Position numbers and translations under genes: made by a program. Shown here piece after piece: positions 1 to 16,600 of a DNA stretch of 64,000 bases. Within the stretch, counting starts at the first letter, position 1; each line of letters starts with the position of its first letter. The DNA is taken from NCBI RefSeq assembly GCF_023159225.1, contig NC_063188.1, positions 31,803,626 through 31,867,625 of the forward strand, read 5' to 3'. The stretch comes from Perognathus longimembris pacificus (lineage: Eukaryota; Chordata; Mammalia; Rodentia; Heteromyidae). The notes beneath the pieces were generated by a model. The model made no database searches. It was not told the DNA's origin and saw nothing but the letters and a program-made list of their open reading frames with translations.

Positions 1-2046
1 TTTGCCATGCAGAAGCTCTGGAGTTTGATGCAGTCCCATTTGTCCAACCTTTCTTTGATTTGTAGCCTTTCAGGGTCTTTGTTAAGGAAGTTCTGTCCTG
101 TGCCAAGGAGCCCAAGTGTTTCTCCTACTCCTTCCTTTAGTGTCTTCAGGGTGCCTGTTTTGATTTCAAGGTCTTTAATCCATTTGGAATTGATTTTGGT
201 GCAGGGTGATATATAAGGATCTAGTTTTAGTTTGTTGCATGTGTTGAGCCAGTTTTGCCAGCACCACTTGTTAAAGAGGCTATCTTTCTTCCATACTATT
301 GTTTTAGCTCCTTTATCAAAGATTAAGTAGGCATAGTTCTGTGGGTTTAATTCTGGGTCTTCAATTCTGTTCCATTGGTCTTCAGGCCTGTTCCGGTGCC
401 AATACCAAGCTGTTTTTATTACTATAGCTTTATAATACAGCTTGAAGTTGGGTATTGTAATTCCTCCAGCACTGTTCTTTCTGCTTAGGAGTGTTTTTGC
501 TATTCTAGGTCTTTTATTGTTCCATATGAATTTCTGGATTGCTTCCTCTATTTCATTAAAGAATGGTGTTGGGATATTAATGGGTATTGCATTGAATTTG
601 TAGATAGCCTTTGGCAATATTGCCATTTTGATTACATTAATCCTCCCAATCCAGGAGCATGGGAGGTTTTTCCATTTTCTTAGTTCTGACTTAATTTCAT
701 TTTTCAAGCTTTTAAAGTTCTCTTCAAAGAGGTCTTTCACTTCTTTGGTTAAGGTTATTCCTAGGTATTTTATGTTTTGGGGGGCTATTGCAAAAGGAGT
801 TGCTTTCCTGATTTCAGCCTCGGTCTTCGGGTTGTTAGCACAGAGAAAGGCCGTTGATTTTTGAAGGTTTATTTTATATCCTGCAACTTTGCCAAAGTTT
901 TGTATCAGCTCTAGTAGCTTGGGGGTAGAGTCTATGGGATTCTTTAGGTATAGGATCATGTCATCTGCGAAGAGAGAAAGTTTAACTTCATCTTTTCCTA
1001 TTTGGATCCCCTTTATATTCTCTTCTTTCCTAATTGCTCTGGCTAGGAATTCTAGTACTATGTTGAAGAGCAGGGGAGAGAGTGGACATCCCTGCCTTGT
1101 TCCTGATTTTAAAGGGAATGGCTTTAGTTTTTCACCATTTAGAGTTATGCTTGCTGTTGGTTTGTCATAAACTGCCTTGATTATATTCAGGAATGTTCCC
1201 TGGAATCCCAGTTTTTCCAGGGCTTTTAGCATAAATGGGTGCTGGATTTTATCGAACGCTTTTTCTGCATCCAGCGATAAAACCATGTTGTTCTTTACCT
1301 TGCTCCGGTTGATGTGGTGGATTACATTAATTGACTTGCGTATATTAAACCAGCTTTGCATCCCTGGGATGAATCCAGTTTGATCGTGGTGTATGATTTT
1401 TTTGATGACCTGTTGAAGTCGATTGGCCAGAATTTTGTTGAGAATTTTTGCATCTATGTTCATCAGGGAGATTGGTCTGTAGTCCTCTTTCCGTGATGAG
1501 TCTCTGCCTGGTTTTGGGATGAGGGTTATACTGGCTTCATAAAATGAGTCTGGCAGTGAACGTTCTCTTTCAATTTCATTGAAGAGTTTGAGAAATATTG
1601 GAGTGAGTTCTGTTTTGAAGGCCTTGTAGAATTCTGCGGTGAATCCATCTGGACCTGGGCTTTTCTTGGATGGGAGATCATTTATTGCTGTTTCTATTTC
1701 AATACTGGATATGGGTCTGTTTAGAAGGTTTAAGTCTTCATAGTTGAGTTTGGGGGTATCAATTTTTTCTAGGAAATCATCCATTTCTTCCAAGTTCTCG
1801 AATTTGTTGGCATAAAGGTTTGCAAAATAGTCCCTTATTATTTTCTGAATTTCGGTTATTTCTGTGGTGATGCTACCTGTTTCATCTCTTATCTTGTTTA
1901 TTTGAGTGTGCTGCCTTCGTTCTTTGGTCAGGTTTGCCAGGGGTCTGTCTATCTTGTTGATTTTTTCAAAGAACCAACTCTTTGTTTTGTTGATTCTTTC
2001 GATGGTTTTTTTCGTCTCTAATTGATTTAATCTATTGGTGTATTTT
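1..2046 (-). mobile_element. 5'-truncated young LINE-1, ORF2 part
   Basis: Reading the minus strand gives L1 ORF2p without a stop or frameshift from about 2046 to base 1, roughly 680 codons; the first in-frame ATG is at 1784. Visible reverse-transcriptase landmarks are GFTAEFY near 1625-1645, LDAEKAFD near 1245-1268, [10 protein letters not shown] near 1070-1100 and the catalytic FADD at 960-971. Further on come the thumb and start of the C-terminal region, which run off the window at base 1, so the cysteine-rich end and 3' UTR are not seen. The endonuclease domain and 5' end are missing: similarity stops near 2046 and an in-frame TAA lies just upstream. In full-length ORF2p this corresponds to roughly residues 410-1090 (estimated by recall). 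The insertion looks recent because the frame is intact, but it has no promoter or ORF1 and cannot move by itself. The short plus-strand frames here are shadows. Confidence 0.95.
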
Positions 2047-2424
2047 TATCTTCTACCATGACTAGCCTAATCATGTACTAGCTATTCCCTTGGCCAATTC
2101 TAAATGTCACCAAAGAATTGTTCTCAATGATCCTCTAAGTTTTGGTGCTAAGCATTGCAGTACATTATTTAATAGATTTGTATCTGTTCCCCCTTCTTGG
2201 TAGCTACAATGTATGTATTTTATCCTTTACCTTCAGTAACAATGAGAAACATGTATTTATGAGCACAACACATTTGAGACACCCCTTTCCTCTCCTAGTA
2301 ATCTGTGTGCACATCAAATTTAGGAAAGGTACATGGCTGCACAGGGGACTGAAGAACCTGCAACAACCAAAAAAGACTGAGAATATAAAGAGAGGAATAA
2401 TGTGTGATTTAAGCAGTTTTTAAT

Positions 2425-2426
<2 letters not shown>
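2047..2426. other. Non-repetitive flank of the L1
   Basis: About 380 bases of ordinary AT-rich sequence between the truncated 5' end of the L1 and the next microsatellite. I recognise no gene. The target-site duplication of the L1 cannot be tested because its 3' end lies outside the window. Confidence 0.5.

Positions 2427-2515
<89 letters not shown>
2427..2515. repeat. Compound microsatellite (CT)n(GT)n
   Basis: About 41 bases of pure CT (2427-2467) run directly into about 48 bases of pure GT (2468-2515). The lack of interruptions suggests a length-polymorphic locus. The histidine- and arginine-glutamate-rich minus-strand frame over it is an artefact of the repeat. Confidence 0.98.
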
Positions 2516-2517
<2 letters not shown>

Positions 2518-3379
2518 ATATTTCCTAGGTTGAGGTGGTTTGGGATGCCACAGTGACATGATGGAATTTAACCATTATGGCAATTACAGAAGATTCAATG
2601 AGCAATTTCTACATGATTCATTATTGCAGATCCATCTCTTAAATATTCTATTTTTGTTGTAATAAATACAAATGAAAGAAGAACTTGAAACTAATAAACT
2701 CCTTGATAGGAAATTGTGCCACTGAATTCAGACATGTCCCTGGTGGTGCTGGTAGAAGAAGAACTAAAAAAGGTACTTATGCAACTGTATTCAAAGGATC
2801 CCCAAAGTAAAGAGATTTTATTAGAAATAGAAGTGTGTTTTGTCCATCTTAAATTTGGTAATCACAATGAAGTTTACAGGAAACCAGAAACACTCTCTTC
2901 TGGCTCTCCACTGTTTTTCAGAAACTACTTTCCCTTTGTTAGAATGTCATTTTGTGGAGAGGAAACAACTATTTTAGATTAAGAAATCTGGACATGACCA
3001 CACCCCATCCAGCATTATTAGAATAATCACTGATACAATGCTGCCCTCTAGCAATGGCTGAGGCTGGGCCTGGGCCACATCTGTCTTCTCCCTAGTCTAT
3101 TTAGACCCAGATTCCAAGGCATACAGAACACAACCCTGCAGAAAGAAAGCCTCTAGGTTGACTCGCTAAAGAGAATCTAAGGGGAAGGAATGGAGGCTCC
3201 GAATAGCCAAGTGATTTCTTCAAAGTTACATAGGTTGTTACTGACATACTTGGAGCTGGAAGTCAGATGGAGATCTTGTTTTATTTTCTTCCCCTACCAC
3301 TTCCTCCCATTTTCTCTTCCCCCTTCCTGTTAGTGGGGGAAGTAGTTTATTTAGTGTGCCTATGTCTATGTGTCTCTGT

Positions 3380-3384
<5 letters not shown>
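2516..3384. other. Intergenic, no recognised gene
   Basis: An 88-codon plus-strand frame lies at 2716-2982, but I recognise no family. It has no flanking splice signals or coding-like context that I would trust. A CTCF-like sequence occurs on the minus strand near 3040-3057 but matches the consensus weakly. Confidence 0.4.

Positions 3385-3427
<43 letters not shown>
3385..3427. repeat. (GT)n microsatellite
   Basis: A nearly pure TG run preceded by an imperfect TGTCTG stretch from about 3361. Confidence 0.97.
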
Positions 3428-3428
<1 letters not shown>

Positions 3429-3429
3429 T

Positions 3430-3549
3430 GTGTCCTGGTCTTGGGTGTTGAACTCAGAGCCTAGAATAAGAAATGTACTCACTGCCTTACATATGATATT
3501 TTAACCCCTCTGTACTTCACATTGACAATAACGAAAAAATTTTTTAAAA
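3430..3549 (+). mobile_element. SINE scrap plus L1-3'-end-like retroposon fragment
   Basis: Bases 3430-3462 resemble a piece of inverted ID SINE (the 'ctggtcttgggtgttgaactc' type sequence). From 3465 to 3549 the sequence matches the 3' half of the repeat at 5914-6127: 'aaatgtactcactgcc', then 'cccctctgtacttc', then an AATAAA-like stretch and a short A-rich tail. The 5' part of the element is absent. Confidence 0.6.
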
Positions 3550-3561
3550 AGAAATTGCCCT

Positions 3562-3745
3562 TAAGCTTTTGCACTCCAGCTTAGTGCTCTACAACTGGAG
3601 TTACAGTTTCACTTCCAGCTTTTGGGTGGTTAATTGGAATAAGAGTCTCATGGAGTTTCCTGCCCAGACTGGCTTCAAATGGTGATCCTCAGATCTCAGC
3701 CTCTTGAGTAGCTAGAATTGCAATTGGGCTCTGGTGGCTTACTTT
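3562..3745 (-). mobile_element. Composite B1-ID SINE, old copy
   Basis: Reads on the minus strand as a B1/7SL-like left part ending in the 'actcaggaggctgagatct' type block, joined through a 'taattaacc' linker to an ID-like right part ('ggaagtggagctgtggctcaagtgg' type). It is strongly diverged from the copies at 9993 and 62720, and no target-site duplication is evident. Confidence 0.75.
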
Positions 3746-3859
3746 GGGTGATCTGGTTATGGAGAAACTTCAAGTGTTGTCAGATTAAGAAAGGGACCAT
3801 ACTCAAAGAAGCGTTATTATGGCAAATAATTATTTGCTTTGGGTAATTTACATTGTTTT

Positions 3860-4972
3860 TAAACTCTATTATTTTTATTAGCATATATTAATGGTATAAA
3901 GGAGTTTCATTGTGGTATTTCCATATGTGCATATAATGTCCTGTGATTAAATTTACCCCTCTATTACTCTTTCTTATCCACCTTATTGTCTTTTATTTTA
4001 AACAACTTAATGGGTTTACTATTCTATTTTCATAAATGCCTATAAGGTAATTCAATCATGTTCACCCTTCTATTACCTTTTCTTTTCACCTTACCTCTTC
4101 TCAGTGACTCCCACCCCCAAAGGAGTTCTATTTACATTCATGCCATTCCTTTTGTGAAGTTTAGTTTCTGCCTATGACAAAGAACATGCTATATTTGTCT
4201 TTGTCCATCTCATTTATTTTGAATAACATAATGATCTCTAGTTATATCCAGTTTTCTGCTATTTTGAATAGTGCTGTATAAACATAGTGTTATCTCTGTT
4301 CTTTAAAATTTATATCCCTTTGGATATGTGATCGGGAGTGATATAGTAGGATCATATGGTACTTCTATCTTTAGTTTTTAAACTCCATAGTGATTTCCAT
4401 AGTAGTTGCAATACTTTATAGTTTTCTGCAAACAGTATATAAGGATTTCTTGCATTTCATAACTTTAACAGTATTTGTTGTATTCTGACTGGTATGACAT
4501 GGAATCTCTGTTTTCATTTACATTTCCACTATGGCTAAAGATGTAAATGTTTCATCATATATCTATTAGTCATTTGTACTTTTGAGAACTGTCTGTTCAG
4601 TTCATTTGCTCATTTATTAATAGGATTCTTTGTTCTTTTGCTGTTGAACGTTTGGGTCTCTTTCTGTATTCTGGGCATTAATCCTTTAATGAGTAACTAG
4701 GAAAGATTTTTCTCCAGTACTTTGAAGATTGTCTCTTCATCCTGTTTGTTGCCTTTCCTGGGCAGGAGCTTTTTAAATTGATTCAATCTCATTTGTCAAT
4801 TCTTTTCCCTATTAGTGAGCCAATCAAAGTCTTATTCAGGAAGTTGTTGCCTATGACTACAGCATCTTCTCATGGTTTCCGTATGCTTCTCTGTAGTAGT
4901 TTCAGTGTTTCCCGTCTTACATTAAGATATTTGGACCATTTGAAATTTATTTCTTTACAGGTTAAGAGATAG
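3860..4972 (-). mobile_element. Old LINE-1, 3' UTR and ORF2 end (left part)
   Basis: Minus-strand sequence typical of an old mammalian L1 3' UTR runs into the C-terminal part of ORF2. Examples are the 'ccctttggatatgtgatcggg' stretch near 4315 and the 'gttgcctttcctgggcaggagctttt' stretch near 4748. Many stops and gaps break the frame. The young SINE at 4973 interrupts the element, which continues at 5186-5285. Confidence 0.85.
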
Positions 4973-5176
4973 GGCTGGGGAGATAGCCTAGTGGCAAGAG
5001 TGCCTGCCTCGGATACACGAGGCCCTAGTTTCGATTCCCCAGCACCACATATACAGAAAATGGCCAGAAGTGGCGCTGTGGCTCAAGTGGCGGAGTGCTA
5101 GCCTTGAGCGGGAAGAAGCCAGGGACAGTGCTCAGGCCCTGAGTCCAAGGCCCAGGACTGGCCAAAAAAAAAAAAA
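4973..5176 (+). mobile_element. Dimeric ID-type SINE, young copy
   Basis: The tRNA-Ala-derived head carries pol III box A-like 'tagcctagtggcaagag' and box B 'gtttcgattcc'. It is followed by a second tRNA-like unit ('ggcgctgtggctcaagtgg') and a pure A-tail. A 9-bp target-site duplication, AAGAGATAG, flanks it at 4964-4972 and 5177-5185, which marks L1-mediated insertion into the older L1. Not a functional tRNA gene. Confidence 0.97.
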
Positions 5177-5185
5177 AAGAGATAG

Positions 5186-5285
5186 TGATCTGGATTCAGT
5201 CTTGAATATATTGATAAACAATTTTGCCAGCAGAGTTCATTGAAGAGGCCCTTTTCTCCAATGTATGTTTTCAGTCAAAAAAATG
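5186..5285 (-). mobile_element. Old LINE-1, right part
   Basis: Continuation of the L1 at 3860-4972: minus-strand ORF2 sequence that includes the region antisense to 'ttttgccagcagagttcattgaagagg'. Removing the SINE and one copy of its duplication restores continuity. Confidence 0.8.
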
Positions 5286-5895
5286 AGAGGCTGTGTTTAT
5301 ATGAAGTTACTTTTGTGAAAGGGGGAAGAAACCACAAAAGAGTGCACAAGTCCCTAGGAATTACATTTTGGGATAGGCCTTCTGAAAACCTTGACAAAGA
5401 AGCTCCAACTTCCATTTGTTACATTGTTACAGGCCTGGGCCAGTAATAATGAATCTGCCTTCCTAAACCTCTTAATACTGAAACTGATTAAGGAATAGCA
5501 CAATTGCAGGTGGGCTGGAAAACAAAAAGAGTGTATCTTCAGAAGGATGCATATCTGGAAGAAGGAAGAAAAGGAAGGATCACTTTTATTCAGATATCCA
5601 ACTTGATGAACTTGAAATGTTGACAGACACCTGGTGGTAATTTTTTTCAGTTAATTCTTACAGGACTCATTTAGCTCTGAATAAGGATATATATCATGGA
5701 ACAGTTGCATGCATTGAGTACTGAGTCAGACACCATATGTTCAAATACCAGTTCAGCTGATTTTTAGCTCTGTAGCCTTAGATCAGTTAGCTTACTTCTG
5801 TGTGCCTAAAGTTATCGGTCAATAAAATAAAATTAAAGATATCTACTTATCAAGGTAGTTGTTTTTCTCACAGGAAACTCAATGAAGCATAAAAC
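5286..5895. other. Intergenic, nothing recognised
   Basis: About 600 bases of AT-rich unique sequence with only short open frames. I see no gene or recognisable repeat. Confidence 0.4.
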
Positions 5896-5913
5896 AGAAA
5901 TAATGTTGTTTTA

Positions 5914-6127
5914 CCATTCCAAAAGCAATACTTACAAAACCATGTGGTGTAAACCAAATGTACAACTCATGGGGGAGAGGGAAAAGGGAAGGGGGGAAAT
6001 AACGGAGGAGGTAAAACAATTTGAACAAGAAATGTACTCGCTGTCTTACGTACGAATCTGTAACCCCTCTGTACTACACTTTGACAATAAAGAAAAAGTT
6101 TTTTAAAAATATTCCAAGGGGGAAAAA
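5914..6127 (+). mobile_element. Short retroposon resembling an L1 3' end
   Basis: The element has a defined 5' boundary at the 'ccaaaagcaatactta' type sequence, then a polypurine G-rich tract (about 5970-6010), the block 'tgtaacccctctgtac', an AATAAA signal near 6085 and an A-rich tail. An 18-bp direct repeat with one mismatch (agaaataatgttgtttta at 5896-5913, agaaataatgtcgtttta at 6128-6145) flanks it, so it inserted as a unit. The polypurine tract and tail suggest an L1 3' UTR. The alternative is a separate non-autonomous family; a second copy at 8883 starts at the same place. Confidence 0.75.
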
Positions 6128-6145
6128 AGAAATAATGTCGTTTTA

Positions 6146-6502
6146 GTGTCAAAGTGACAAAGTATAGCACATGAATGATAGGAGCTTTCCTACTCTGACT
6201 GAATCCATCAAGGTTCTCAGCCAAAGCTGGCCCTCAGCCAAAGCTGCCAGAAGGGAGGTATGTTAGTCAAGACTTTTCTTCACTATAACAAAATACCTGA
6301 TACAAACAACTGAAAGTGAGGATGTCTCTTTCAACTCAACACTTGGATGGTTTCAGTCCATGGTTGTTGACTCAATTGTTTTGAGGCTATGGTATGGTAG
6401 AAGGTCATGATGAAAGGAAATGTTAGAGTAGTGCTACTTACCTCATAGTGGCCAGAAAGTAGATAAACAGACAGGAAGTGGCCAAAACAAGATAGTGCCT
6501 TT
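6146..6502. other. Intergenic, nothing recognised
   Basis: About 350 bases of unique sequence without a convincing frame, splice signal or repeat. Confidence 0.4.
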
Positions 6503-6519
6503 AAAGACACCTCCCTCCT

Positions 6520-6712
6520 GGGGCTGGGCATATGGCCTAGTGGCAAGAGTGCTTGCTTTATATACATGAAGCCCTGGGTTCGATTCCTCAGCACCACATA
6601 CACAGAAAACAGCCAGAAGTGGCGCTGTGGCTCAAGTGGCAGAGTGCTAAAGAAAGAAGCCAGGGACAGTGCTTAGGCCCTGAGTCCAAGGCCCAGGACT
6701 GGCCAAAAAAAA
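6520..6712 (+). mobile_element. Dimeric ID-type SINE, young copy
   Basis: Same family as the copy at 4973, with box B 'ggttcgattcc' intact. A perfect 16-bp target-site duplication, AAAGACACCTCCCTCC, lies at 6503-6518 and 6713-6728, preceded by TTT as expected of L1-endonuclease nicking. The second half has a small deletion just after 'cagagtgctaa'. Confidence 0.97.
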
Positions 6713-6728
6713 AAAGACACCTCCCTCC

Positions 6729-7759
6729 CCAAAGTGACCTATTTCTATCAGCTCAACCCTATCTCCTATAGTTTCCACCACTTCCCAAAATAGCACCACC
6801 AGCAGCTGTGAAGCCAGCCTTCAACTTGGGAGTCTGTGGAGAATATGTCCCATTCAAACCATAACAGGATGACAGTACTGTTTAGACCTCTAAATGATGT
6901 ATAGCTGAGTGCCTCTGAATCCAAATCCCCAGTCCCAGCAAGGGACCTCCATGTTCCCACAGCCAGAGCTATACACCAGCAGCTGGAGCAGGGCCAAAGT
7001 ACTATGTGGGCTGTTGGCCTTCATATAACAGGGTAGTTGTTTCAGAACATGTAAAACTCCTGGGCTCTTCTCTAATAGATTAGCAGAAATATAGACATGA
7101 TTAAAGTCCTATAATACACAGGTAGGGTCAGGTATAGGTGACATCTGTGTTCTTCCTGTTTATGGGACCTTATTTTTTACCTAGGGGCCAATGTGGCTTG
7201 AAGAAATTTGAAACACCATTTTCCATCAGACAGAACTGTCTCAAGTACTTAGGTATATGATAGCCTAACTCCATGGAGCTTCTGAATAGCTCTTGAAACA
7301 TTTCTAAATATAACCTTTAGGGTGGGTAGAACAGGGACTGACCTCTAATGGGTGTGATTGGTCTTCATTAGTTCCATTTATCTCTAGTGATGTTAGCTTG
7401 AAAAGGAAAAAGCAAAAGGAAGATGAATGGCTGTAGAGCAAAATAAGAAAATAATCACTAGTGTTTTCCATTATCATGACTACAATCAAATCAGTGTCAT
7501 TGTTATAGCATTGTCCTTCCTGTATGTATTTTCCAGGCATGAGTTATTACTTCTGTATCTTTCTTTTGCAATAGAGAGAAAACTGAACAAAGCTTTTCTG
7601 AGATAAGAGTAATCCTAGTTGAACATGGAAGCCCATAGTCCACTTATGTTTCAACTGGGCCAGATGTGACCCAATGGACATACAGAGGAGGAAAGCTGGG
7701 TCCCTAGAGGCTGACTATCTCCTGCCTAGAATTCATATTGACCATCTTACTGTTCTCTG
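6729..7759. other. Intergenic, nothing recognised
   Basis: About 1 kb of unique sequence. Short frames on both strands show no recognisable domain. Confidence 0.4.
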
Positions 7760-7760
7760 T

Positions 7761-7807
<47 letters not shown>

Positions 7808-7816
7808 TTCTCTCTC
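7760..7816. repeat. (CT)n microsatellite
   Basis: Imperfect CT run interrupted by a few TTT steps. The serine-leucine plus-strand frame over it is a repeat artefact. Confidence 0.95.
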
Positions 7817-8061
7817 AGCAACAATACTGGCAATTAAGGCAGCCATAGGCAGCCCCCAAAGCTAGATTCCTATGTACAGAACATGGGCTGCCAATTTGTC
7901 TGTCACTCTTCGCTCTTCCAGAGAATCATTTCCACTTCCTGGAATCAAATGGAGTAGCAGATTTGAGTACTCAGGGAGAGTTTGGGTTCCATGCTTATCA
8001 CTGCCTTCAGCTTAGATTGAGTCACCTAGCCAAATACTCACCTGATGATTGCAGAAGAAGA

Positions 8062-8165
8062 CTTTCCTATCCAGGCTTGCTTGCTTGAAGCTGGATCTTC
8101 AAATCTCAGCATCCAGAGTAGTTATGATTACAAGTTATATGCAGTTATATGCATCTGGCTTATCT
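8062..8165 (-). mobile_element. Decayed B1-like SINE fragment
   Basis: Contains remnants of the inverted B1/composite sequence ('gatcttcaaatctcagcatccagagtag'-like). Heavily mutated and lacking a tail. Confidence 0.4.
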
Positions 8166-8880
8166 TGATTTCTTATCTCCTCTTCACCACAATTTAAATC
8201 TATCGTACTTAGATATATTCTTGTTTACTGTTTGTCTCTTTCCTGAATTGGGATGGACTTGTTATATGAATTAGAGTTTCATCTGTTTGTACCAAACAGT
8301 GGTTGATACAGGTTAGATAACACATTAACTGAGAGGACTTAATGAATAAAATTCATGTATCACAATAAATTCTTTATTCATAAATGACCTTTATTTACTT
8401 TTATGATTACAAATGTATTACATGCTCACTGTAAAGAACCTGGAAAGTACAGAGCAGTAGAAAGAAAAATTAAAAAAAAAAACCACCCATAAACCAACCA
8501 CCTGAAGGCAAACACTGCTCATATTATGTTCTAACGAACTGCCTGTTTAGAGACCAAGCCCCTTATCAAGAGTACTAGCCATGAAGCACAACAGCCAAGG
8601 GGAGTGAGGGCAATTAACAACTGAGGGGGAACCCAGAGGCCAGAGCTAGAGATTCCACACTGTAAGACAAGAGCCATAAACAACAGATCAAGAGGTTTGA
8701 AGTTAACAACACAAGAACAAGTTGTGTTACTATAATACTGTAGTGAGACGGTGCTTGTACCTACACTATCTCTGTAATCTTATCTGAGTATATTGGAAAC
8801 AGTGTATACTGGTATTAGAAGTAGGAAATTGAAAGGGAATACCAAAATTAAGAGACACAGAGTAAAAAAAAAGACAAACA
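8166..8880. other. Intergenic; possible RTL9 poly(A) signals
   Basis: Mostly unrecognised. The minus strand carries two AATAAA hexamers, near 8371 and 8391. These are the nearest canonical poly(A) signals I found downstream of the RTL9 stop codon and would imply a 3' UTR of about 2.2 kb. The block near 8400-8530 resembles an ancient interspersed repeat that I cannot name. Confidence 0.3.
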
Positions 8881-8882
8881 AC

Positions 8883-9075
8883 TACAAAAGCAATACTTGC
8901 AAAACTGTTTGGTGTAAGTGAACTGAACACCTCAGTGGGGGAAAGGGAAAGGGGGAGGAGGGAGAGGGGTATGAGGGACAAGGTAACAAACAGTACAAGA
9001 AATGTATCCAATGCCTAATGTATGAAACTGTAACCTCTCTGTACATCAGTTTTATAATAAAAATTTGAAAAAAAA
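8883..9075 (+). mobile_element. Short retroposon resembling an L1 3' end, second copy
   Basis: Same family as 5914-6127. It opens with 'acaaaagcaatacttgc', continues through a purine-rich tract (8935-8975), 'tacaagaaatgtatcc' and 'ctctctgtacatc', and ends in an AATAAA signal with an A-rich tail. No clear target-site duplication is visible. The shared 5' start with the other copy is notable. Confidence 0.7.

Positions 9076-10213
<1,138 letters not shown>

Positions 10214-10243
<30 letters not shown>
10214..10243. repeat. (CA)n microsatellite
   Basis: About 15 CA units at the 3' end of the composite SINE. Confidence 0.95.
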
Positions 10244-10245
<2 letters not shown>

Positions 10246-10623
10246 ACTTCCTAATCCTCAAGATGTTTTGCCTGGCTAAGTCTAATAAGTTAGCATTCCA
10301 GAGAATTGGGATAATTTACTTGTAAAAAGTGTGAATAAAGACTAGGCTAACCAAATTCCATAATGACCTAAGTACATAACACATGTGTTTTTAGGGGGAC
10401 CCAGCCATATAAAGAAGAAACACCCTTTCCTTAGAACTGGACTTGTATAAGTAGAATAAGTAGAGTTGAGAATGAACCCAGTCAGTTCAGTTATAATCAG
10501 GCCATACTTTCTCCATCACAGCTTCTTAGTAGCTTGGATTGGACACTGCTCTTGAATATGGTTAACATACCCCCAAATGACTGTATGTCTTCCAGCTCTC
10601 TGATAAAACTCCAGCTTGAACTT

Positions 10624-16345
<5,722 letters not shown>

Positions 16346-16560
16346 CTTGCCAGCGGCAGAGAGGAGGGATAGAGTGTCCTTTGCACCCTAGCTCTTTTAG
16401 TCTGGCCAATTGACTTAAACCCTGTGCCAGTTCATTTCAACAAGACCCAATACCAGCAGCTGTTCTCGGCAATCTCCCTCAGCTATCCCCTGCCACACCC
16501 CCCTCTTGCCCGCCAGCCCGCCCACCCGCCCCACTGCTCCTGACTTGCTAGTGCTTGCTC
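16346..16560 (-). other. RTL9: Predicted RTL9 exon 1 (non-coding)
   Basis: The exon ends in a strong splice donor (GGCAAG|GTAAGG on the minus strand, junction 16346/16345) and starts near 16560, about 30 bases after a TATA-like box. It is GC-rich in its first 60 bases. Its only ATG, at 16435, opens an upstream ORF. Pairing with the acceptor at 14769 is inferred from orientation and distance. Published RTL9 gene models in other species also have distal 5' exons, so this may be one of several promoters. Confidence 0.5.
16415..16435 (-). CDS. Six-codon upstream ORF in predicted RTL9 exon 1
   Basis: It reads MNWHRV then TAA, on the minus strand. The ATG context (gaaATGa) has a purine (G) at -3 but A, not G, at +4. 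It is the only ATG between the predicted cap site and the RTL9 start, so it could lower or condition RTL9 translation. The function is speculative. Confidence 0.4.
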   Translation of the reverse strand: MNWHRV

Positions 16561-16600
16561 TGGCTCTCTGGTCCCAGATTCCTGCCTCTATATAGGCTTT
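16555..16600 (-). promoter_or_regulatory. RTL9: TATA-like core promoter, probably of RTL9
   Basis: The minus strand has CCTATATAGAGG at about 16586-16597. The core CTATATAG is palindromic, so orientation is not fixed by it alone. A GC-box cluster (several CCCGCC on the plus strand, 16508-16531) lies downstream on the minus strand and would fall in exon 1. A plus-strand promoter is the alternative reading; the minus-strand splice donor at 16345 favours RTL9. Confidence 0.45.

Noticed and set aside
2320..2559. Histidine- and Arg-Glu-rich minus-strand frame
   Set aside because: It is the translation of the (CT)n(GT)n microsatellite.
3040..3057. CTCF site on the minus strand
   Set aside because: Only about 9 of 12 core positions match; too weak to list as a feature.
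6553..6771. 72-codon frame and a possible tRNA gene
   Set aside because: It is the body of an ID SINE. The pol III boxes and tRNA-like head are normal for the family, and there is no complete cloverleaf with an acceptor end.
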